Positions 46,980 to 56,124 are shown, counted from the stretch's first letter. The stretch: DNA of 64,000 nt from DASWYT01 sp965246875 (GCA_965246875.1 CBDFFU010000003.1:124001-188000), one strand, 5' to 3'. Notes: generated from the letters alone by a model not told the origin. Numbers and translations: made by a program.

Positions 46980-47083
46980 GGCGATAACCTGTTAAAGACG
47001 CCCTTACTCTATTGCAGCAAATCTTGCCAACTCATAAAGGAATCTACATTGATTGATCGAGCTTTAAAATCTTTTGGCCAAAC

Positions 47084-47329
47084 TTAAATATTGTAACCGA
47101 CGCCTTTAATAAATCCGCGTGGATGTACTGTTTTTCTGTCTTCAATTTTTGTCATGAAAACGCGTCTAAACGGCGATTCATCTTTTTCGCTCCCTGTCAG
47201 CTCACCAAGCATTCTAAAACCCATTTCAGTCAAATTGCCTGTTAGAAGAAATTTTTCCTGAACGCCAGCCTTCGATTCTTTCTGTGACAATGTCGCAGAT
47301 CCATAATTGCCGTCCATTAAATGAGCCAT
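47084..47329 (-). CDS. Hypothetical protein, start unclear
   Basis: From ATG 47329 the product has 81 residues. The frame is open upstream to 47482 and reads like coding sequence (FHNYYSNYQKLYGTKGKTKK, then TFEITPWPKFSQTL) but holds no ATG, GTG or TTG before the TGA at 47485. It may be a gene that has lost its 5' end, may use a CTG start, or may really begin at 47329. No family is recognised. Confidence 0.45.
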   Translation of the reverse strand: MAHLMDGNYGSATLSQKESKAGVQEKFLLTGNLTEMGFRMLGELTGSEKDESPFRRVFMTKIEDRKTVHPRGFIKGVGYNI

Positions 47330-47601
47330 GGTTTCATGTACATCGTTCTCAGGATCGCGATTGCCTTTGACAAGTTCAGTCAGTGTTTGAGAAAATTTCG
47401 GCCATGGTGTAATTTCGAATGTCTTCTTTGTTTTGCCCTTTGTTCCATACAGTTTCTGGTAATTGCTATAATAATTATGAAATCAAATCTATAATTTTAT
47501 GTCTTTATAGTTGAAATATAATATCTTTTATATGATCTAAACTACCAAAAACACATTCTTTTTAACCACGCATTAAACATTTGCTGAAAAAGTGGAATCA
47601 T

Positions 47602-47623
47602 GTTAATCTTAATTAAGATTAAC
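47602..47623. promoter_or_regulatory. Perfect 22-base palindrome upstream of ctrA
   Basis: The palindrome begins GTTAATCTTAA and continues as its exact reverse complement to end in GATTAAC. It contains TTAA four times; two overlapping pairs have TTAA-N6-TTAA spacing, one base less than the CtrA consensus TTAA-N7-TTAA. It lies 59 bases before the ctrA start codon. Autoregulation by CtrA or another cell-cycle factor is likely. Confidence 0.65.
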
Positions 47624-47681
47624 CCCGCGTCCGGATAGGCCGTGTGGAAATAGAATTCTACCGTCCTTGAGGAGGAACATT

Positions 47682-48401
47682 ATGCGGGTATTATTAGTCG
47701 AAGACGACAGTTCGACCGCCAAGAGTATTGAGCTGATGCTCAAAAACGAAGGCTTCGTTACCGATATCACTGATCTGGGTGCCGATGGCCTCGAGATTGG
47801 TAAACTCTACGATTACGATATTATCCTGCTCGATCTCATGCTGCCGGATATGGACGGTTATGAAGTGTTGCGCCGCCTGCGCGATTCGCGCGTCGAAACG
47901 CCGATCTTGATTTTGTCTGGTCTGACCGAACTTGATAATAAAATCAAAGGCCTGGGTTTTGGCGCCGATGATTACCTGACCAAGCCATTCGACAAGCGCG
48001 AATTGCTGGCCCGTATCCATGCTATTGTCCGCCGCTCCAAAGGCCATGCACAAAGCATTATTTATACCGGCAAACTGGCCGTCAATTTGGATGCCCGCAC
48101 CGTCGATGTTGACAGCAAGCCGTTGCATTTGACCGGCAAAGAATATGGCATTCTGGAATTGTTGTCCTTACGCAAAGGCACGACCTTGACCAAGGAAATG
48201 TTCCTGAACCATTTGTATGGCGGCATGGATGAGCCGGAAGTCAAAATCATCGATGTGTTCATTTGCAAACTGCGTAAAAAACTGGCGCAAATGACCGGCG
48301 GTCACAACTATATCGAAACGGTCTGGGGCCGTGGCTATGTGCTGCGTGATCCGGAAGCCGCCAGCAAGGCAGCCCCGATAACAGAAAAAGAAGTCGCTTA
48401 A
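47682..48401 (+). CDS. ctrA: Cell-cycle response regulator CtrA
   Basis: ATG 47682 follows GAGGAGGAA; the frame is open five codons further. The 239-residue product has an OmpR-type layout: a receiver domain with Asp51 ([20 protein letters not shown]) and a winged-helix domain with the highly conserved [20 protein letters not shown] and [20 protein letters not shown]. CtrA controls cell division, motility and cell-cycle genes in alphaproteobacteria. The C-terminus ([13 protein letters not shown]) lacks the Ala-Ala end used for ClpXP proteolysis in Caulobacter, so turnover may differ. Confidence 0.97.
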   Translation: MRVLLVEDDSSTAKSIELMLKNEGFVTDITDLGADGLEIGKLYDYDIILLDLMLPDMDGYEVLRRLRDSRVETPILILSGLTELDNKIKGLGFGADDYLTKPFDKRELLARIHAIVRRSKGHAQSIIYTGKLAVNLDARTVDVDSKPLHLTGKEYGILELLSLRKGTTLTKEMFLNHLYGGMDEPEVKIIDVFICKLRKKLAQMTGGHNYIETVWGRGYVLRDPEAASKAAPITEKEVA

Positions 48402-48422
48402 TAAGCATTTGATTTCATGGAG

Positions 48423-48455
48423 TGGCGGCAGAATTTTTTCTGTCGCCATTTTTTT
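48423..48455 (+). terminator. Intrinsic terminator after ctrA
   Basis: TGGCGGCAGAA (48423-48433) pairs with TTCTGTCGCCA (48438-48448), with one G-T pair, around TTTT and is followed by seven T residues. It makes ctrA a single-gene unit. Confidence 0.95.
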
Positions 48456-48498
48456 GTCCAGATTTGCTTAACTTTCGTGATCTACACTGGCACACGCC

Positions 48499-49020
48499 AT
48501 GACGTATCAGCTTAAAAACATCCGTATTCTTGTCATTGATAACAATCCGCCCATCCGTCAATTGCTGCGGACGTTGTTGCTGGATCTGGGCATCGGGATG
48601 GTCGATATTGCCACGGATACGGAACAAGGTTGGAATTTATTCAGCCAGTTTAAACAGGATTTAATGCTGGTCGACTGGCCGGTGATTGCCAGCCATCAGG
48701 CACTCGATTTTGTCCAGCGTGTGCGGCGTGACCCCACCTGCCCTAATCCTTATGTGCCAATTTTGTTCATGACCGGCTTTAGCAATGAAGAACGTGTGTA
48801 TCAGGCGCGCGATGCAGGCATTACCGAATTTCTGATGAAGCCGTTTACCGTACAAAATCTGGTCCGTTACATGACGCATATCGTCGAGAACCCGCGCGCG
48901 TTTGTCCAAGCCCCTTTGTTCATTGGCCCCGATCGTCGCCGACGACAGGATGATACGGTCTGGAGTGAAGAACGCCGCCGGCAACAGCAATCGTTTTTAT
49001 CATCATTTTCTCAAACGTGA
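48499..49020 (+). CDS. Single-domain response regulator
   Basis: The 173-residue product is a receiver domain: acidic pair near IDNN (residues 13-16), phosphoacceptor Asp59 in QDLMLVDWPV, the Thr/Ser position in ILFMTGFSNEE and Lys in FLMKPFTV. The last 40 residues are a basic, Gln-rich tail (DRRRRQDDTVWSEERRRQQQ) with no output domain. It probably acts by protein contact like CheY or DivK-type regulators. A helical protein of unknown function follows six bases after its stop codon. Confidence 0.88.
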   Translation: MTYQLKNIRILVIDNNPPIRQLLRTLLLDLGIGMVDIATDTEQGWNLFSQFKQDLMLVDWPVIASHQALDFVQRVRRDPTCPNPYVPILFMTGFSNEERVYQARDAGITEFLMKPFTVQNLVRYMTHIVENPRAFVQAPLFIGPDRRRRQDDTVWSEERRRQQQSFLSSFSQT

Positions 49021-49026
49021 CCTTTC

Positions 49027-49542
49027 ATGCACTCTGATCAACCTCCTGTCACTATCATTTCACCCGATAACAAGCTGAAGCAAAAGCTCGGTCATGGCGG
49101 TTTTGATAGTCACAGCATCGAAAAAGCTGAACAACGGCTGGTCGAAGCGCGCAGCGAATTTCCCAGCATTGCGCGGCGAGAATTACACGCCATCAATTCG
49201 TCATTATTAGCGTTGTACGATCCTGTGCTTTTACTAAAAGATATTTTCGCTGCCGCCGTTGATCTCAAATCCAACAGCGGCCTGTTTTCGTATAATGCCA
49301 TCGCTGCAATTGCCGACAGCCTAATTCATTTTACCGAAACGCTGGACCGCATTGACGCCAACAGCTTGATGATCATTCAGTTACACTACGATGCATTGCA
49401 GCTGGTGTTTGCTCAAGGTCATGACGCGATGACGCCAGAGCAACGTGCTGAAATGTTAAACGGCCTGCGCAAAGCCGTCATGAAATATCAAAATGACGGT
49501 TTTGCCGCCGAAGAAATTACACAGCTGGACGTCTCTGAATAG
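49027..49542 (+). CDS. Helical protein coupled to the response regulator
   Basis: The 171-residue product starts six bases after the receiver gene. A flexible N-terminus is followed by four or more helices (RLVEARSEFPSIARRELHAI, LFSYNAIAAIADSLIHFTET, MIIQLHYDALQLVFAQGHDA). A four-helix bundle with exposed histidines could be a phosphotransfer or receiver-binding protein; that is inference from layout and position. Its 3' end overlaps the convergent ymdB-like gene by 26 bases. Confidence 0.6.
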   Translation: MHSDQPPVTIISPDNKLKQKLGHGGFDSHSIEKAEQRLVEARSEFPSIARRELHAINSSLLALYDPVLLLKDIFAAAVDLKSNSGLFSYNAIAAIADSLIHFTETLDRIDANSLMIIQLHYDALQLVFAQGHDAMTPEQRAEMLNGLRKAVMKYQNDGFAAEEITQLDVSE

Positions 49543-50314
49543 GGTCGATTGCAATTGCGCGGCCGGTGGCATCGTCTGATGTCACCAAAACACCGCAAAA
49601 CGTGCCTTCACCAACCGCCGGCTGCAAACGTTGCAGGCGAATGCCGGTCGCAAATTTTTGCATGGGTGCCAGATAATCAGCACCAATAACGGAATCATGG
49701 TCGCCCGTCATGCCGACATCTGCCATGATGGCCGTACCTTTTGACAACAGCCGTGCATCAGCGGTTGGCACATGCGTATGTGTTCCCAACATTGCTGTCA
49801 CGCGGCCATTCAAAAAATGCGCCATCGCCATTTTTTCCGATGTTGCCTCGGCGTGAAAATCAACCAGAACATGATCATAACTGCCCTGATATTTTTGCAG
49901 CCAGGTCTCAACAGCGACGAATGCATTGTTCGCCAGTGAATTGCCATCCATAAAAACACGGCCCTGCAAATGAATGACCGCCAGTTTTTTGTTACGCTCG
50001 CCTGTCAGCTCATGCCAGCCCTTGCCCGGCGTTCCCGCTGGAAAATTCAAGGGGCGCAGAACGAATGGCGACCGGTCCAGATGCGCGATCATTTCTTTTT
50101 GATCCCACACATGATCCCCACCTGTCAGCAGATCAATACCCATGTCATACAATTCTTTGACCAGGACCGGCGTCACACCGGCTCCGTGTGATGCATTGTC
50201 GGCATTGGCAATCACAAAATCCGGCTGATATTGCTCACGAATGATAGGGAGATGTTTGGCAATGGCATCACGCCCTGGCCGGCCGAAAATATCGCCGATG
50301 AATAAAATCTTCAT
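49517..50314 (-). CDS. YmdB-family metallophosphoesterase
   Basis: The 265-residue product has the TIGR00282 pattern: MKILFIGDIFGRPGRDAI, the metal-binding NADNASHGAG, GGDHVWDQKE, VDFHAEATSEKMAMA, and LGTHTHVPTADARLL. Bacillus YmdB is a cyclic-nucleotide phosphodiesterase affecting biofilm choice. Its ATG overlaps the stop of the preceding GNAT gene by four bases, so it is the last gene of the run from 53009 down. Confidence 0.93.
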   Translation of the reverse strand: MKILFIGDIFGRPGRDAIAKHLPIIREQYQPDFVIANADNASHGAGVTPVLVKELYDMGIDLLTGGDHVWDQKEMIAHLDRSPFVLRPLNFPAGTPGKGWHELTGERNKKLAVIHLQGRVFMDGNSLANNAFVAVETWLQKYQGSYDHVLVDFHAEATSEKMAMAHFLNGRVTAMLGTHTHVPTADARLLSKGTAIMADVGMTGDHDSVIGADYLAPMQKFATGIRLQRLQPAVGEGTFCGVLVTSDDATGRAIAIDPIQRRPAV

Positions 50315-50799
50315 GACGCCGCCTGCGCCGGACGGATCATTTCAATATGCGGCACACCATCTTCTTCATAGGGTTCACCTTGTGCGACAAAGCCGTTTTT
50401 CACGTAAAAATCCTGCAGATGTGCCTGCGCCGATAAGGTCACAGCAACATCGCCAAACCGCTTTTTGATTTCTGCAAGAGAGGCATCCATTATAATACGA
50501 CCCATGCCCTGCCCGCGATAATCGCCATGGATCGCCACACGGCCAATGCGCGCCATCGGACATACAGCACCGTGGTAGTCATGATAGGGTGAAAACAGCC
50601 GCGCATAAGCGCCAATTTGCTGCTTGTCATCATGATACGCATACAGATGCAAAACCTGCGGGTCGTAGCCGTCGGTTTCGGTAAAGAAACATCTCTGCTC
50701 CACCATAAACACGGCAATCCGCAATTGCAGGATGGCGTAAAGTTCGTGTGGGGTCAGATCGGCAAAGGATTCGCAGGAAAATTCAGGCTGATAGGTCAT
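50311..50799 (-). CDS. ElaA-type GNAT acetyltransferase
   Basis: The 162-residue product has the ElaA pattern LYAILQLRIAVFMVEQRCFF and the acetyl-CoA loop IGRVAIHGDYRGQGMGRIIM. The substrate is unknown. It is coupled to the following YmdB-type gene (ATGA overlap) and lies 36 bases after the folate ligase gene on the same strand. Confidence 0.88.
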   Translation of the reverse strand: MTYQPEFSCESFADLTPHELYAILQLRIAVFMVEQRCFFTETDGYDPQVLHLYAYHDDKQQIGAYARLFSPYHDYHGAVCPMARIGRVAIHGDYRGQGMGRIIMDASLAEIKKRFGDVAVTLSAQAHLQDFYVKNGFVAQGEPYEEDGVPHIEMIRPAQAAS

Positions 50800-50835
50800 G
50801 CTATCAGGTTAGCAGAAGCACAACCGCTGACAATA

Positions 50836-51399
50836 TTATTTTAGTTGCAAAACATTAGTTTCCGTGACGATCCAATCCAATGGCTTGTCATGCGGTTCAG
50901 GCATAAAATCAATCTGCTGAAAACTGGCCGCCAGTCCAATCGTTTTCACCTGCGGCAGCAAACCCAGCGTCCGGTCGTAATAACCGCCACCATAACCCAA
51001 CCGATATCCCGCTTGCGTGAACCCCAATATCGGCACGATGATGATGTCAGGCTGCATGATTTCAGAATTTTCTGACGGCACGGGCAATCCATAAGCTCCC
51101 ACAATCAATATATCATCAACATGATACGCTCGAAATTGCAGCGGAGCATGACGCGTTGTCACCGCCGGCAACGCAAGCTGATAGTGTTGCTGTGCCAGAT
51201 TCTGCATCAATAAACCCGTATCCACTTCGTGGGACATCGGCCTATACAAAGCAATGCATGCGCCTGCGTCAGCCTGTTTTTCAATCAACGTCTGCATCAC
51301 TTGTGTAACAGCTGCGTTATGCGCCGTGTTAAATTCTGGCATCTGTGTTTGACAACGTTGTTTCAACTGCGCGCGTAACGCGTCTTTGTGCATCGTCAT
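50836..51399 (-). CDS. 5-formyltetrahydrofolate cyclo-ligase
   Basis: The 187-residue product has the conserved start RAQLKQRCQTQ, IALYRPMSHEVDTGLL and the ATP/Mg site IIVPILGFTQAGYRLGYGGG followed by YYDRTLG. It converts 5-formyl-THF to 5,10-methenyl-THF. Its ATG overlaps the stop of the acyl-CoA synthetase gene (ATGA). In many proteobacteria 6S RNA lies near this gene; none is recognised here. Confidence 0.93.
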   Translation of the reverse strand: MTMHKDALRAQLKQRCQTQMPEFNTAHNAAVTQVMQTLIEKQADAGACIALYRPMSHEVDTGLLMQNLAQQHYQLALPAVTTRHAPLQFRAYHVDDILIVGAYGLPVPSENSEIMQPDIIIVPILGFTQAGYRLGYGGGYYDRTLGLLPQVKTIGLAASFQQIDFMPEPHDKPLDWIVTETNVLQLK

Positions 51400-53009
51400 G
51401 ATAAATGTTTGGTGTCTTGCGCCAGCACATCCTTGCGCGATAGTTTGCCAATCAGGGTTTTCGGCAACGGCTGGTCGCGGAATTCGATCTGGCGCGGCAT
51501 TTCAATCGGTGACAGATACGGTGTCAGAAACTCGCGCATCGCGTCTTTGGTTAGTCCTTGTCCGTCTTTTAATTTCACCCAGATTTTCACCGCTTCGCCG
51601 CGATAATCGTCCGGCACACCGGCACAAATACATTCCTCAACCGCAGCGTGTTTATAGACCATCTCTTCAATATGACTGGGATAAACATTATACCCGCCGC
51701 AAATGATCAAGTCTTTCAACCGGTCAACGATAAACACGTAGCCGTCGGCATCGACGTAACCCAGATCACCCGTACGCAACCGGCCCTGTTCCATCACGTT
51801 TGCGGTTTCATCAGGCTGCTTGTAATAACCCTGCATCACTTGTGGCCCGCTGATGCAAATCTCGCCAACCGCGCCTTGTGCAACCGGCATGCGCGTCTCG
51901 GGTGATATGATCGTGACGGATGTCCCACCCAAGGGCAGGCCAATGGATTTATCCTTGATCGGCCGACCGTCCAGCGGATTGCAACAGGCTACTGGTGAAC
52001 ATTCCGTGAGGCCATACCCCTCAACCAGCTTACAGCCCGTAATCGCTTCAAAACGCTGCCGGATTTCCAATGGCAAGGGCGCCCCGCCAGAGATGCAGAG
52101 CCTGATCGACCGCAAATCGAACTGTATCAGGTTTTTGGCGTTGACGATCGCCGTATAGAGCGTTGGCACCGCCTGAAAAATCGTCGGTCTCTTGCGATGG
52201 ATGGTTTTCAGCAATTGCTGTTGCTCAAAGCGCGGCAGCAGCACCAGCGTAGCGCCCAATTTGATGCCCAGATTTAACACCGAGGTCAGGGCAAACACAT
52301 GAAAAAACGGGATGACCGCCAGGAAAATTTCTTCGCCTTCGCGCGCGCCGTGGAACCAGTCGCGGCATTGCTGCGCATTCGCCAGCAAATTGGCATGGGT
52401 CAGCATCGCGGCTTTGCTCTTGCCCGTGGTGCCGCCAGTGAATTGCAACACAGCCACATCATCAGGATCAATTGTCGGTAAATCTGTTGGCTGGGAGCTG
52501 GCCTGTTTGATCATATCACGATGCCACAACAGGCACGGTGCCGATCTGCGGTAGATCTCCCGATGCTTTAAGATTTTAAAGCCGATTTTCGTCAGGCCTG
52601 GCAAATCGTCCGCCATGCATGTCACGATGATCTTTTTCACACGGCTGCGCCCATCGCACAGCGGTGTGACCTTATCAATCAATTTGGTAAAATTCAGCGT
52701 GACGATGTAATCGGCGCTGACTTGTGTCACATACTGTTCAATCTCATGCGCCGTGTAGAGCGGGTTCAGATTAACGACGGTTCCACCCAACAATAATGTC
52801 GCAAAATAATACCGGACATACGCCGGGCAATTGGGCAGCAGCAATGCGATCTTTGTTCCCTTGCCAACCCCTTGTTGCTGCAAGCCCGCCGCCACATGTT
52901 GCACCTCAGCCCACAAGGTTTTGTAAGTTATTTCTGTATTGAGAAAATCCAGCGCAACCCGGTTTGGATAACGTTGTGTGGATGTGTTGAGGATATCACT
53001 TATAATCAT
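51396..53009 (-). CDS. AMP-forming long-chain acyl-CoA synthetase
   Basis: ATG 53009 has AAAGG five bases upstream; an earlier in-frame ATG at 53033 does not. The 537-residue product shows the ANL motifs: the P-loop LQFTGGTTGKSKAAMLTH, EGYGLTECSP, GDLGYVDADGYVFIVDRLKD and the catalytic Lys region PLPKTLIGKLSRK. It activates fatty acids to acyl-CoA, as FadD does. It is the first gene of the run continuing to the folate ligase. Confidence 0.93.
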   Translation of the reverse strand: MIISDILNTSTQRYPNRVALDFLNTEITYKTLWAEVQHVAAGLQQQGVGKGTKIALLLPNCPAYVRYYFATLLLGGTVVNLNPLYTAHEIEQYVTQVSADYIVTLNFTKLIDKVTPLCDGRSRVKKIIVTCMADDLPGLTKIGFKILKHREIYRRSAPCLLWHRDMIKQASSQPTDLPTIDPDDVAVLQFTGGTTGKSKAAMLTHANLLANAQQCRDWFHGAREGEEIFLAVIPFFHVFALTSVLNLGIKLGATLVLLPRFEQQQLLKTIHRKRPTIFQAVPTLYTAIVNAKNLIQFDLRSIRLCISGGAPLPLEIRQRFEAITGCKLVEGYGLTECSPVACCNPLDGRPIKDKSIGLPLGGTSVTIISPETRMPVAQGAVGEICISGPQVMQGYYKQPDETANVMEQGRLRTGDLGYVDADGYVFIVDRLKDLIICGGYNVYPSHIEEMVYKHAAVEECICAGVPDDYRGEAVKIWVKLKDGQGLTKDAMREFLTPYLSPIEMPRQIEFRDQPLPKTLIGKLSRKDVLAQDTKHLS

Positions 53010-53010
53010 A

Positions 53011-53829
53011 TCAACCTTTGGAATGATGATCATAAAGCGTCTTTAAGCGTTTTAAAACAGTGTCTGATTTTTGACCTAAACCACTTTCAGTCAAACTCGT
53101 TTGGTTATCACGAATCAAATTCATACGTTTTCTCAAAGACGCCTCCATTATTACTGTACAGACTTTCATTTCATCTTCAGTAAAAAGCTGCCGCAAGTCT
53201 ATTATAGCCTTTTGAATATTTTTTTCTGGTGTTTTTTGACCTTGATACATCTCGACCAAAGGCAATGGCTCTGTCAGTCCAGTTAAAGCAGTTTCATGCT
53301 CCCTGCCAAGTGTTATAGTTTCAAAATCAAATGGCTTGAAACACGTGTTTAAAACATAATCTTCATAGGTACGAGCTGTTTTACTTTTATCTTTTTCAAT
53401 GATGAGATTGGTTGGATTGAAATCGAGATTTCCAATTCCACCCACGATAGCTGGAATGAGATCATTAAATACAAATTGCCCGCAAAATTTTCGCTCTTCC
53501 AGTGTTGCATTCTGTAAGTATTGTGGCAAAGACTGGCCCGATAAATAATTCATATTCAGCGCGTATAACTTTGGTGATCCGCCATAAATTTCTTTTAAAC
53601 GCTGTGGGAAACCTTCAGGTTTCAAAATAAGCAGAGATTGCGTGGGAACATCGTACCCCATCCCGCCAACCAACCGGTTATTGTGAATCGACGCCAATGC
53701 AGCAAGTTTATCCGTGTAGGTTTTGACAACGATATTCTGACTTGACATAGGTGCCAAGAAAACAGCTGTGTTAGATTGATTTGTGACAGAGATGTCAATT
53801 AAATCTGTGGCCGAATTTATGCGCAGCAT
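53011..53829 (-). CDS. Unknown protein with kinase-like active-site pattern
   Basis: The 272-residue product is AT-rich in its gene and has no known full-length family. It shows NIVVKTY (a VxK-like strand, about residue 34), NYLSGQSLPQYL as a hinge-like segment, GNLDFNPTNLIIEKD in the position of a catalytic loop (D...N) and CFKPFDFETITLG resembling a DFG segment. Together this is the order of an aminoglycoside-phosphotransferase or protein-kinase fold, without a clear glycine loop. It ends one base before the acyl-CoA synthetase start on the same strand. The kinase link is inference. Confidence 0.55.
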   Translation of the reverse strand: MLRINSATDLIDISVTNQSNTAVFLAPMSSQNIVVKTYTDKLAALASIHNNRLVGGMGYDVPTQSLLILKPEGFPQRLKEIYGGSPKLYALNMNYLSGQSLPQYLQNATLEERKFCGQFVFNDLIPAIVGGIGNLDFNPTNLIIEKDKSKTARTYEDYVLNTCFKPFDFETITLGREHETALTGLTEPLPLVEMYQGQKTPEKNIQKAIIDLRQLFTEDEMKVCTVIMEASLRKRMNLIRDNQTSLTESGLGQKSDTVLKRLKTLYDHHSKG

Positions 53830-53895
53830 CGCTGATCCATAGGTAAATAAATATTTACCTTATTATATTTCATATATGTTAATTTTACGTTTTAG

Positions 53896-54246
53896 TTACG
53901 TCATGATTAGATCAAGATAACCATCTAGGTCTGCACGTGTTTTAAATGTCTTTAAAGCAGTCATAATTTCGCCTGTAGTCTGACCAAAATTCGACGCTTC
54001 CTGATAATTTAATGTCGCTACTCGATTTTTGATATTTCCTAAGCTTACAGCATTTAACACTGCATTGCTGCTAAATCCTTGGTACATACCGATCATAAAA
54101 GGTTCATCTTCAGATAATGAATCAGTTATTTCTCTCTCATAAATCCGAAACGCATTCATTTTTCCATACCGAGACAGATCAGCTAATTTGTTATCCAAAA
54201 CTCTCGGATTTACCAAAGCTTGTAATGTTCCAGAACGTTTGAGCAT
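53896..54246 (-). CDS. Hypothetical protein upstream of the kinase-like gene
   Basis: AGAGGG lies about four bases before ATG 54246. The 116-residue product is soluble and helical with MIGMYQGFSSNAVLNAVSLG and a C-terminal DLDGYLDLIMT. No family is recognised. It is AT-rich like its downstream neighbour (66 bases away) and may be co-transcribed with it. Confidence 0.55.
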   Translation of the reverse strand: MLKRSGTLQALVNPRVLDNKLADLSRYGKMNAFRIYEREITDSLSEDEPFMIGMYQGFSSNAVLNAVSLGNIKNRVATLNYQEASNFGQTTGEIMTALKTFKTRADLDGYLDLIMT

Positions 54247-54360
54247 TTCACCCTCTTATAATAATATTTTTACACAACATATCATATTTTTCAGAGAATC
54301 CTAGTTACACATGTGTTATAAAGCTTTTAAAACACAAACAACTTTAACTATTTGTAAAAT

Positions 54361-55188
54361 ATGAGTAATATGAAATTTTTAATTTGCCCATTTGATAAGC
54401 TTTTATTATCTTGCCAAGAAAAAACCGCCACTTGCCCAAGCGGCCATAATTTTGACCGGGCCAAGGAAGGCTACCTGAACCTCCTCCCCGTGCAGGCGAA
54501 GCAGACGAAAGATCCGGGTGATTCGCCGGCGATGGTGCAGGCACGGCGGGCGTTTTTGGCGACCGGGTTTTATGATCCGATCATTGATGCCATTGTCGCC
54601 CGCGTGTTGAAACAATCGCCAGCCGCCGGCACATTGGCATTGCTGGATGCCGGGTGCGGGGAAGGCTATTATCTCAATCACCTGCAAAACGTGTTGAGCA
54701 CCATCTCTTTGGCGTTGTGCGGCCTCGATATCTCCAAGCACGCGGTCAAGGCGGCCGCCAAAACCAACCGCACGATTGACTGGCTGGTTGCCAGCAACCG
54801 GCAATTGCCGTTTGCCGATCAATCGCTGGACGTTGTGTTATGCACGTTCGGTTTTCCAGTCTGGCCAGAGTTTCAACGTGTGTTGAAATCGGACGGCATC
54901 GTCATTATGGCTGACCCAGGGCCCGATCATCTGCTTGAATTGCGCCAATTGCTGTATGGCACCGTCACACAAAAAGCGTCTGATCACGCTGTGCCAGAGA
55001 GTTTTACCCTGTCAGCAATAGAAACCGTCCGCCATATTTTTCACCCATCTGCCCATGATCTGCGTCATCTCATTGCCATGACACCACATCAACATCGTGC
55101 CTCTGCTGTCGCGATCGATCAAGCGATTGCCACCGGCTGTACCGGCTTGACGCTGGATGTTGCTTTGCGCATTCTGCGTTTGTCATGA
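54361..55188 (+). CDS. RlmA-type 23S rRNA (guanine-N1) methyltransferase
   Basis: The 275-residue product begins with a zinc-finger-like segment (FLICPFDKLLLSC, then CPSGHNFDRAKEGYLNLLPV) and continues with DPGDSPAMVQARRAFLATGF and the SAM site LLDAGCGEGYYLNHLQ, all typical of RlmA. The catalytic-site region is LCTFGFPVWPEFQRVLKSDG. One of the usual zinc-ligand cysteines (second position) is Asp here. RlmA methylates G745 in helix 35 of 23S rRNA. The gene overlaps the next by four bases. Confidence 0.85.
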   Translation: MSNMKFLICPFDKLLLSCQEKTATCPSGHNFDRAKEGYLNLLPVQAKQTKDPGDSPAMVQARRAFLATGFYDPIIDAIVARVLKQSPAAGTLALLDAGCGEGYYLNHLQNVLSTISLALCGLDISKHAVKAAAKTNRTIDWLVASNRQLPFADQSLDVVLCTFGFPVWPEFQRVLKSDGIVIMADPGPDHLLELRQLLYGTVTQKASDHAVPESFTLSAIETVRHIFHPSAHDLRHLIAMTPHQHRASAVAIDQAIATGCTGLTLDVALRILRLS

Positions 55189-55454
55189 AAGATCGGTCAT
55201 CCCTGCAGATTTTTACCGAAATCGGTTTCGGCAATCCACATTTCGTGTCAACGGAAATCGAAAAAAACGGTCGGGAAAAGCGGATTAAAAAACGCGTATG
55301 TTACCGGGTGACGGGCATTTATCTGCGCATCTGGATCGGGCGGCGCGTTGCTATTTTATCGACACGGAACGGTTTTGAGATAGAGAAAAAGACACGATCG
55401 ACCTTCAAACTGATTCTTGGCTGCCGTGGCTCAATTGACCGGGGATCGTCATGA
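55185..55454 (+). CDS. Small basic protein between rlmA and rnhA
   Basis: The start overlaps the rlmA-like stop (ATGA) and the stop overlaps the rnhA start (ATGA), so the gene is a genuine member of the operon. The 89-residue product is strongly basic and beta-rich ([40 protein letters not shown]). A nucleic-acid-binding role beside an rRNA methyltransferase and RNase H is plausible but not shown. Confidence 0.75.
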   Translation: MKDRSSLQIFTEIGFGNPHFVSTEIEKNGREKRIKKRVCYRVTGIYLRIWIGRRVAILSTRNGFEIEKKTRSTFKLILGCRGSIDRGSS

Positions 55455-55882
55455 AACACATCACCATTTACACAGACGGCGCCTGTCGTGGCAATCCAGG
55501 TCCGGGTGGTTGGGCGGCATTGCTCATTCACGGCGATCATCAAAAAGAAATCAGCGGCCATGCACCCGCTACGACGAATAACCGCATGGAATTGCAGGCC
55601 GCCATTGAATCCCTTAAAGCCTTAAAAGGCCCATGCCAGGTTGACCTGCACACCGACAGCCAATATGTACGACGCGGCATCACGGAATGGATCACCGGCT
55701 GGCAAGCGCGGGGATGGAAAACGGCCGATAAGAAGCCAGTGAAAAATCAGGATCTGTGGCAGGATTTATTGGATGCCGCAGCGCCGCATGCGATTACCTG
55801 GCACTGGGTCGAAGGCCATGCTGGTCACACGCACAATGAACGGGTCGATGAATTGGCGGTTGCGGCCAGCCAGCAGTCTTAA
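55451..55882 (+). CDS. rnhA: Ribonuclease HI
   Basis: The 143-residue product has all catalytic carboxylates: Asp in [15 protein letters not shown], Glu in [13 protein letters not shown], Asp in [14 protein letters not shown] and Asp in HNERVDELA, with the His loop in [14 protein letters not shown]. It degrades the RNA of RNA-DNA hybrids. It is the last gene of the rlmA-type operon and is convergent with a small gene, overlapping it by four bases. Confidence 0.96.
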   Translation: MKHITIYTDGACRGNPGPGGWAALLIHGDHQKEISGHAPATTNNRMELQAAIESLKALKGPCQVDLHTDSQYVRRGITEWITGWQARGWKTADKKPVKNQDLWQDLLDAAAPHAITWHWVEGHAGHTHNERVDELAVAASQQS

Positions 55883-56124
55883 AACATCTTTTGGATCACG
55901 CTTAATCCTTGATATCCTGTTATGACGTGGCAGGTGCAATTTCTTTTATTGTGTATATAAAAGAAATCCAAATCGTCTTCGCCATAAAAACGTCGCAAAT
56001 CGTTTTTTTGTTGCTCAATACTTAAATACATTTGTTCTATTTGACTCAGCGGTATTTGCACGACAGATTTTCTGATAAAAATATTTTCTTTTTCCGTTAA
56101 AAACATGTCCGCCGTCGTCAACAT
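55879..56124 (-). CDS. Small hypothetical protein after algH
   Basis: The ATG shares a base with the stop codon of the algH-type gene (TAATG), which supports translation. The 81-residue product ([20 protein letters not shown], then [20 protein letters not shown]) is AT-rich, mixed helix and strand, with a Cys pair CTC. No family is recognised. Confidence 0.55.
   Translation of the reverse strand: MLTTADMFLTEKENIFIRKSVVQIPLSQIEQMYLSIEQQKNDLRRFYGEDDLDFFYIHNKRNCTCHVITGYQGLSVIQKMF

Noticed and set aside
50800..51450. 6S RNA near the 5-formyltetrahydrofolate cyclo-ligase gene
   Set aside because: The flanks are filled by coding sequence with overlapping genes and no suitable hairpin region was found.
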